In this document: piece after piece, positions 38,111 to 43,185 of the stretch
How positions within the stretch are numbered: the first letter of the stretch is position 1
How the letters are laid out: each line of letters starts with the position of its first letter
NCBI GenBank assembly: GCA_964549495.1
Contig: CAZJWJ010000038.1
Span: 1 to 43,185 of the forward strand
Reading direction: 5' to 3'
Origin: JACKBJ01 sp964549495
GTDB taxonomy: Bacteria; Chloroflexota; Anaerolineae; Epilineales; Epilineaceae
Length of the DNA: 43,185 nt
Made by a program: the position numbers and the translations under genes
The notes under the pieces: generated by a model
What the model was told of the DNA's origin: nothing
What the model saw: the letters and a program-made list of their open reading frames with translations, nothing else
The model's database searches: none

Positions 38111-39048
38111 TCGGCGCGCCCTCCGCTCCGCCGACCTCCGATCCCGCGCTCTCCGACGAAGCCGGGGCCGCGGTCGCCGTCGCCGTCGAGGGCCTGGGCA
38201 GCAGCCGCGGACCGGAGGCCGATCGCTCCAGCGGCGCCGGCTACCGGGTGGTCCTGGAGGTCTTCGAGGGGCCCCTCGATCTGCTCTTGACGCTCATCCG
38301 CCGCGAGCGCTTGGACATCACGACCGTGGCCCTGGCGGCCGTCACCGACCAGTACCTGGCCTACCTGGCCCGGCTGGAGGCCATCGACGCCGACGCGGTG
38401 GCCGAGTTCGTCGAGGTGGCCAGCACCCTGATGCTGCTCAAGAGCCGCGCGCTCCTACCCCGCTTGGCCAAGCTGCCCGAGGAGGAGCTCGACTCGGCCG
38501 ACGAGCTGGTCGAGCGCCTGCGCGCCTACCGGCGTTTCAAGCAGGTGGCCGAGGACCTCGGGCAGCGCGAGCAGAGCGGCCTGCGCGCCTACGTCCGGAC
38601 CGCGCCGCCGCCCGACTTCGAGCCCGAGATCCGGCCCGGCGAGGTCTCGGTCGAGGACCTGGCCGAGGCCTTCGCCACCGCGATGGCCCAAGCCGCGGAG
38701 GCCGAGGAAGCGCAGCCGCAGGAGGATCCGACCATCCGGCGACGCAGCGTGCGGCTCTCCGATCGCCTGCGCGACATCCGCCAGCTGCTGGCACGGCGCG
38801 GCCGGATCTCCTTCACCGAGGTGCTCTTGGGCGAGCGCCGCGACCGCGAGTACATCATCGTCAGCTTCCTGGCCGTGCTCGAGCTCTTGCGCCGGCGCTT
38901 CCTGCGCGCGGTCCAGGCCGAGCTCTTCGGCGACATCGACCTGGAGGCCCGCGACGACGTGCAGGGCTGGGCCGCCGAGCAGGCCGACGACGAATCCTCC
39001 TTCCTGGACGAAGAAGATGGCGCAGCGCAAGGGGAGGCCGGCCGATGA
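38107..39048 (+). CDS. scpA: Segregation and condensation protein A
   Basis: Kleisin subunit that links SMC heads with ScpB in chromosome condensation; cytosolic/nucleoid. The family start is VVLEVFEGPLDLLLTLIRRERLDI, then FVEVASTLMLLKSRALLP. The C-terminal winged helix is at ~RRGRISFTEVLLGERRDREYIIVSFLAVLELLRRR. No ATG or GTG suits the region between the amidase end and residue 48; a CTG at 38107 overlaps the amidase stop (CTGA) and has GAGGGG five bases upstream, so CTG is the best start (313 aa). The alternative GTG at 38248 lacks a ribosome binding site. scpB is not downstream. Confidence 0.85.
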   Translation: MIGAPSAPPTSDPALSDEAGAAVAVAVEGLGSSRGPEADRSSGAGYRVVLEVFEGPLDLLLTLIRRERLDITTVALAAVTDQYLAYLARLEAIDADAVAEFVEVASTLMLLKSRALLPRLAKLPEEELDSADELVERLRAYRRFKQVAEDLGQREQSGLRAYVRTAPPPDFEPEIRPGEVSVEDLAEAFATAMAQAAEAEEAQPQEDPTIRRRSVRLSDRLRDIRQLLARRGRISFTEVLLGERRDREYIIVSFLAVLELLRRRFLRAVQAELFGDIDLEARDDVQGWAAEQADDESSFLDEEDGAAQGEAGR

Positions 39049-39743
39049 GCCTCGCGCCTCGACCGCGCGCCGCCACCTGCGCGCTCCTGGTGATCCTGAT
39101 CGCCTTGCCCTTGGCCTCGCGCGCCTCGGCGGCGCCCAAGCCCTTCGGCCTGCCCTTCGCCGAGCCCTCGGGGCCGGGCACCTGGTACATCTCGCAGCCC
39201 TACGGCAACAGCGTCTATGCCTGGCAGGAGCGCGATTCGCTCTACGCCAGCGGCCAGGGCATGCACATGGGCCTGGACCTGGCCGCCCCCTGCGGCAGCC
39301 CGGTGCGGGCCATCGGCGACGGCGTGGTGCGCAGCGTGGACGGGCCGGGCGGTGCGCCGCCGCACAACCTGATGATCGATCACAGCAACGGCTTCGTCTC
39401 CTTCTACGGCCATCTGCGCGACCGGCCGCAGCTGGAGGTTGGGCAGTACGTCGCGCGCGGCGAGGTGGTGGCCCACTCGGGCGACATGTACGGCAGCTGC
39501 GTCCAATCGCCGCACCTGCATCTGGAGATCCGCGACGAGACCACCGCGCGCTTCTACAATCCGGTCGGCTTGATCGAGGCCGACTGGGACAGCCTCTTGC
39601 TCTTCGGCGCCGGCCCCTTGGCCTACGAGCGAGACTTGGGCGCTCCGCGCCGCTGGCAATCGCTGCAGGATCAGCCCGAGCTGCGCTTGGGCGGGCCCTT
39701 GCTCAACGACTACGAGCAGCCCTGGCCGGGGGCCGGCCGATGA
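39045..39743 (+). CDS. M23-family metallopeptidase, secreted
   Basis: 232 residues with a signal peptide (ATCALLVILIALPLASRASA). The LytM/M23 domain has GMHMGLDLAAPCGSPV (His74, Asp78) and SPHLHLEIRDE (His157, His159), so the zinc site is complete. Members cut peptide cross-links of peptidoglycan or act as activators when the site is broken; here it is intact. The domain is followed by a ~60-residue tail. The ATG overlaps the scpA stop by four bases (ATGA). Confidence 0.88.
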   Translation: MSLAPRPRAATCALLVILIALPLASRASAAPKPFGLPFAEPSGPGTWYISQPYGNSVYAWQERDSLYASGQGMHMGLDLAAPCGSPVRAIGDGVVRSVDGPGGAPPHNLMIDHSNGFVSFYGHLRDRPQLEVGQYVARGEVVAHSGDMYGSCVQSPHLHLEIRDETTARFYNPVGLIEADWDSLLLFGAGPLAYERDLGAPRRWQSLQDQPELRLGGPLLNDYEQPWPGAGR

Positions 39744-40939
39744 GCCGGCGCTCGGCGGCCAGCCCGCGCAGCACCGCCCTGGTGATCACCCTGGCCGCCC
39801 TGGTGGTCGGCTGCGCCGGCGCCATCGCCGGCGATGGCCTGGAGCGGCAGCTCTTGGGCCTAGCCCTGCGCCTGGCCGGCACGCCCACCGCCAGCTCCTC
39901 CGCCCCGCCCACCGAGGCGCCGATGCCCACCGCGGTGGCGGCGCGGGCCTTGGGCGCGCTGCCGGTGCAGGCCGCGCGCCACGCGGCCGAGGAGAGCTTC
40001 GGTCGGATTCGACAACTGAGCTTCGACGGCTGTTGCGCCGGCGCCTGGTGGGCCGCCGACAGCCAGGCCCTGCACCTGCTCGACCGGCCCGAGGGCGCTG
40101 CGCAGACCGGCATCTACGCCATCCCGGTCTGGCCGCCGGGCTCGCCTCCGGAGATGGTCGACACGCGCTTGAATATGCTCCAGAGCGGCACGCGCCATCT
40201 GGTGCGGCCGGCCGGCGACCACAGCATCGTCAAGGAGGTCGAGAGCGGCCTGGAATGGCCTTTGCCGACCGGCGGCAACCCCGTGCGCCTCTCGGAGGAC
40301 GGCCTGCGCGCCGTCTGGTGGGAGGCCCGGGGTGGGCGCGCGCAGATCGATGCCCTCGGCCGGGTCTTCTCCTCGACCATCGACGGTGCGGACGCCGGCC
40401 AGGTCGCCGCGCTCTACGGCGTGGAGGTCCTGGCCTTCATCCCCGGCAGCCACGACCTCTTGATCCTGGGCCGGCCGCATGCCGACCGGGCGCTCTATCA
40501 GCTGCTGCGGGTGGACAGCGCCACGGGCCAGAGCCAGGAGCTGGCCAGCGGTCTCTGGCTGGACGAGGTGGCCCTCTCGCCGGGCGGCAGCTGGGTGGCC
40601 TATACCATCAGCCTCGATGCCCAGAACCCGGAGGCCAACGGGGTCTGGGTGGCCCCGACCGCCGCCGGAGGGGTGGCCGCCCGCAAGCTCGAGGTGCACG
40701 GCGCCTACCGCTGGCGCGACGACCGCCGGCTGGTCTACGTGCCGATGATCCCGGGCGCGCCATCACATGCCCTGGTCGAGTACGACACGGAGAGCGGCGG
40801 CTCGAGCCTGCTCTACGATCCGGCCGAGATGCCCCTGCGCATCACCGGCAACGACTGGTCCGTGTCGCCCGACGGCAGCTTGCTGGCCTTTCGCTCGGCC
40901 GAGGACCGGAACATCTGGGTGGTCGACCTGCCCGAGTGA
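39740..40939 (+). CDS. Propeller-type lipoprotein
   Basis: 399 residues. The N-terminal helix TALVITLAALVVGC looks like a signal with lipobox Cys25. A Thr/Ser/Pro linker (TPTASSSAPPTEAPMPTA) leads to a domain of WD40/TolB-like blades: CCAGAWWAADSQALHLLDRP, GNPVRLSEDGLRAVWWEA, LDEVALSPGGSWVAYTIS and DWSVSPDGSLLAFRSAEDRNIWVVDLP at the end. The blades resemble TolB/YncE-type propellers used for protein contacts. It overlaps the M23 stop by four bases (ATGA), so it may be a partner of that peptidase. Function is not known. Confidence 0.7.
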   Translation: MSRRSAASPRSTALVITLAALVVGCAGAIAGDGLERQLLGLALRLAGTPTASSSAPPTEAPMPTAVAARALGALPVQAARHAAEESFGRIRQLSFDGCCAGAWWAADSQALHLLDRPEGAAQTGIYAIPVWPPGSPPEMVDTRLNMLQSGTRHLVRPAGDHSIVKEVESGLEWPLPTGGNPVRLSEDGLRAVWWEARGGRAQIDALGRVFSSTIDGADAGQVAALYGVEVLAFIPGSHDLLILGRPHADRALYQLLRVDSATGQSQELASGLWLDEVALSPGGSWVAYTISLDAQNPEANGVWVAPTAAGGVAARKLEVHGAYRWRDDRRLVYVPMIPGAPSHALVEYDTESGGSSLLYDPAEMPLRITGNDWSVSPDGSLLAFRSAEDRNIWVVDLPE

Positions 40940-40950
40940 AGCCCTGGCGA

Positions 40951-40979
40951 TTGGCCCGGCCCGGCAAGGATGCTAGCGT
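40951..40979 (+). promoter_or_regulatory. Possible promoter of holB
   Basis: TTGGCC (40951-40956) and TAGCGT (40974-40979) are 17 bases apart, with the -10 only six bases before the ATG. The arrangement resembles the leaderless fmt promoter but the boxes are weaker matches. Confidence 0.3.
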
Positions 40980-40985
40980 TTGAGC

Positions 40986-41996
40986 ATGCTCCCCGAGCCA
41001 GACGCGGCGGGCTGGGCCCCCGGTCCGCACCGCATCTCCTTCTTGGGCTACCCCCGACTGCGCGAGTCCTTGGCGCGCGCCGCCCGCGGCGGCCGCCTGG
41101 GGCATGCCTACCTCTTGGCCGGCCCGCCGGCCGTCGGCAAGCGCAGCGCTGCCCGCTACCTGGCCCAGGCCCTGCTCTGCGGGGCCGAGCCGGCCGAGCG
41201 GCAGCCCTGCGGCCACTGCCGCAACTGCCGGCTGCTGGCCGAAGGCGGCCTGGCCGACCTGCACGAGATCGAGCCGCCCCTCAAGGTGGAGGCTGCGCGG
41301 GCCCTACAGGCCGAGCTGGCCCTGGCGCCGGTCGAAGGCCGCTGGCGCGTGGCCCTCTTGCCCGAGATCGAGTTGGCCACGCCCAGTGCGGCCAACAGCT
41401 TGCTCAAGACCCTGGAGGAGCCGCCGGCCCACGCCCTCTTGCTCCTGACCACGGCCCGGCGGTCCGCGGTCCTGCCCACCATCCGCTCGCGCTGCCAGCT
41501 GCTGCCGCTGCGCCCCCTGCCTCCGGATCGGGTGGCCGAACTGCTGGTCGATCGGGCCGGCGCCGATCCCGAGCGGGCCGAGCTGCTCGGCCGCCTGTCG
41601 GGCGGCCGCATGGGCTGGGCCTTGCGCGCCCTGCGCGACGAGCGCATGCTGGAGAGCCGGTCGCGCTGGCTCGAGAGCCTGGATGCCTTGCTGGCCGAGG
41701 ACCGACTGGCGCGCTACGCTAGGGCCGAGGCCCTGGCCAAGGAGCCCGACGACCTGCCCGAGGGCCTGTCGCTGTGGATGAGCTGGTGGCGCGACCTCCT
41801 GCTCCTGCAGCACGGGCTGGATCGCCCGCTGATCCATCGCGACCGGCTCGATGGCCTGCGCCGTGCGGCGGAGCGCTACGACCGCGGCCAGGTCCTGGCC
41901 GTGCTGCGTGCGCTCGAGGATTCGCTCGAGCGCCTGATCGCCAACACCAACCCCCGGCTCACGCTGGAGGTCTTGTTTACGGAGCTGCCCACATGA
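40986..41996 (+). CDS. holB: DNA polymerase III, delta-prime subunit
   Basis: Clamp-loader AAA+ subunit, 336 residues, cytosolic. The P-loop-like GPPAVGKRSAARYLA has Arg after the Lys, as in non-ATP-binding delta-prime. The four-Cys zinc module is CGAEPAERQPCGHCRNC, then NSLLKTLEEPPAHALLLL and the SRC motif (IRSRCQLLPL). The C-terminal domain (~200-330) completes the usual length. I favour the ATG at 40986; a TTG at 40980 has AAGGA nine bases upstream and would add two residues. It overlaps the next gene by four bases (ATGA). It lies 46 bases after the propeller lipoprotein. Confidence 0.93.
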   Translation: MLPEPDAAGWAPGPHRISFLGYPRLRESLARAARGGRLGHAYLLAGPPAVGKRSAARYLAQALLCGAEPAERQPCGHCRNCRLLAEGGLADLHEIEPPLKVEAARALQAELALAPVEGRWRVALLPEIELATPSAANSLLKTLEEPPAHALLLLTTARRSAVLPTIRSRCQLLPLRPLPPDRVAELLVDRAGADPERAELLGRLSGGRMGWALRALRDERMLESRSRWLESLDALLAEDRLARYARAEALAKEPDDLPEGLSLWMSWWRDLLLLQHGLDRPLIHRDRLDGLRRAAERYDRGQVLAVLRALEDSLERLIANTNPRLTLEVLFTELPT

Positions 41997-43027
41997 AGCC
42001 CTCCGTCGGGGTCCGCTTCAAGCGGGCCGGAAAGATCTACTTCTTCGACTGCGCGGGTCACCCGGATCTATCCATCGGGGATCACGTGGTGGTCGACACC
42101 ACCCACGGCCGCGAGCTGGGTCGGGTGGTCGTCTCGCCAGAGCAGCTGGTCGAGGCGCGGCCTTCGGGCCGGCTCAAGCCCATCCTGCGCGCCGCGACCT
42201 GGAAGGATTTGGCCGACCAGGCCCGCATGCGCACCGAGGAGCAGCAGGTGCTGACCGACGTGCGCGAGGACATCAACCGCCACGAGCTGCCCATGCGCGC
42301 GGTGCTGGCCGAGCACAACTTCGATGGCAGCCGCCTGACGGTCTACTTCACCAGCGAGGAGCAGCGGGTCGACTTCCGGGCCCTGGTGCGCGACCTCTCC
42401 AAGCGCTACACGGCGCGGGTCCACCTGCGCCAGATCGGCCCGCGCGACCGGGCCAAGGTGGTCGGCGGCATCGACCGCTGCGGGCGCGAGCTCTGTTGCA
42501 GCACCTGGATGCCGGATTTCAAGCCCATCCAGATCCGCATGGCCAAGAACCAGCAGCTGCCGCTCAACCCCTCGGAGATCAGCGGTGTCTGCGGCAAGCT
42601 GCTCTGCTGCTTGTCCTTCGAGGACGATCAGTATTCTCAGATGAAGCAGGGCATGCCCAAGGTGGGCGCCAAGCTGACCAGCGCGGTGGGCCGCGGGCGG
42701 GTGGTCGACGTGAACCTGATCACGCGCAAGATCACCATCCAATGGGAGACGGGCACGCGCGTCGAGGTCGATGCCGAGGAGTTCGCCGAACAGCAGTCCC
42801 GGCGCTCCCAAGCCTTCGGTGACCAGGCGCCGCCGGGCTCCAGCGCTTCGAAGCCGGACGTCGGCGCTTCGAGGCCGGACACCGGCGCCTCGGACGCGAT
42901 GTCGAGGCGCGATCAGGACTCCGAAGGGAGCCCGCGCGATTCGGACTCGGATGATTCATCCGGTGGCAATCGAAGGCGCGGCCGGCGACGGCGACGACGC
43001 AGGCGTCCGCCCAAGTCTTCGGATTAG
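41993..43027 (+). CDS. ricT: PSP1-domain protein (RicT/YaaT-like)
   Basis: 344 residues. The PSP1 core covers ~1-270: VGVRFKRAGKIYFFDC, the Cys clusters DRCGRELCCSTW and GVCGKLLCCLSFE, and PSEISG between them. In Bacillus the RicT homologue sits next to holB as here, binds Fe-S clusters in a complex with RicA/RicF and affects RNase Y processing. That role is known there, inferred here. An unusual C-terminal tail (~275-344) runs acidic/Ser (SASKPDVGASRPDTGASD; RDSDSDDSSGG) then eight consecutive Arg in RRRGRRRRRRRRPP. GGAG lies eight bases before the ATG. Confidence 0.88.
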   Translation: MKPSVGVRFKRAGKIYFFDCAGHPDLSIGDHVVVDTTHGRELGRVVVSPEQLVEARPSGRLKPILRAATWKDLADQARMRTEEQQVLTDVREDINRHELPMRAVLAEHNFDGSRLTVYFTSEEQRVDFRALVRDLSKRYTARVHLRQIGPRDRAKVVGGIDRCGRELCCSTWMPDFKPIQIRMAKNQQLPLNPSEISGVCGKLLCCLSFEDDQYSQMKQGMPKVGAKLTSAVGRGRVVDVNLITRKITIQWETGTRVEVDAEEFAEQQSRRSQAFGDQAPPGSSASKPDVGASRPDTGASDAMSRRDQDSEGSPRDSDSDDSSGGNRRRGRRRRRRRRPPKSSD

Positions 43028-43185
43028 GCTTTGGGGGCTTGTTGGACTTGACGGTACGGCAGAACGGACGAACGGCAGAGTCGTGGTGGCTGGGTTCGTG
43101 GTGCGGGCGCCTGTGGCCTTGGGGCGCGAGGCCGAAGTGATGACGGGACCCTGTGACGCGGGGTCCGGGTGCCAGAAGGCGGATG
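43028..43185. other. Unassigned end of window
   Basis: I see no gene start, RNA or terminator in these 158 bases. They may be the leader of a gene beyond the window. Confidence 0.4.

Overview
The window is GC-rich chromosomal DNA from a bacterium, most likely a member of the Chloroflexota (Anaerolineae/Caldilineae-like). The evidence is in the proteins. Several exported proteins carry Thr-Pro-rich linkers followed by an aromatic-Leu-Pro (IYLP/IWLP) motif. One amidase has an N-terminal YFPETG...VQYF-type repeat that I associate with this phylum. Long secreted proteins with beta-propeller, vWA and peptidase domains sit among housekeeping genes. A run of ten N at 24256-24265 shows that this is a scaffold from a draft or metagenome assembly. 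I see no rRNA, tRNA, CRISPR array, transposase or phage gene.

Layout. 1-3966: ornithine aminotransferase, type II dehydroquinase and a Kup potassium transporter, all on +. 3995-10552: a block of small, mostly minus-strand orphan genes. It holds a protein made of two ribosomal L7/L12 C-terminal-like domains paired with a membrane protein, an alpha/beta hydrolase, an Imm51-type immunity protein, small membrane and anchored proteins, two short ORFs sharing an N-terminal peptide, a 177-bp foldback sequence resembling an integron attC site, and a cupin that has lost its core. 10536-12760: Nudix hydrolase and NAD+ synthetase. 12934-18005: an AI-2E-family transporter facing a minus-strand operon fmt - P/T-rich exported protein - lipB - peptidase MA-like protein. 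18092-26202: M23 lipoprotein, secreted repeat protein, asparaginyl-tRNA synthetase and a very long M14 carboxypeptidase. 26383-28844: a MntA-HepT toxin-antitoxin pair overlapping a DUF2272 protein and a lipoprotein. 28906-34283: methyltransferase, a double-vWA protein and a YD/EF-hand-like protein. 34251-36138: RNase D-like nuclease and HAD hydrolase. 36414-43027: radC, then a tightly overlapping run of amidase, scpA, M23 peptidase, propeller lipoprotein, holB and ricT-like gene.

Gene organisation is very compact. Ten tandem pairs overlap by exactly four bases (ATGA, GTGA or CTGA), which suggests widespread translational coupling. GTG and TTG starts are common, and scpA probably starts at CTG. 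Two divergent genes (fmt and the M23 lipoprotein) have perfect or near-perfect -10 boxes only 8-9 bases before the ATG and no Shine-Dalgarno sequence, which points to leaderless transcripts. The genes that stand out as least explained are the double L7/L12-like protein, the orphan island around the foldback element, and the family of exported proteins sharing the IYLP motif.
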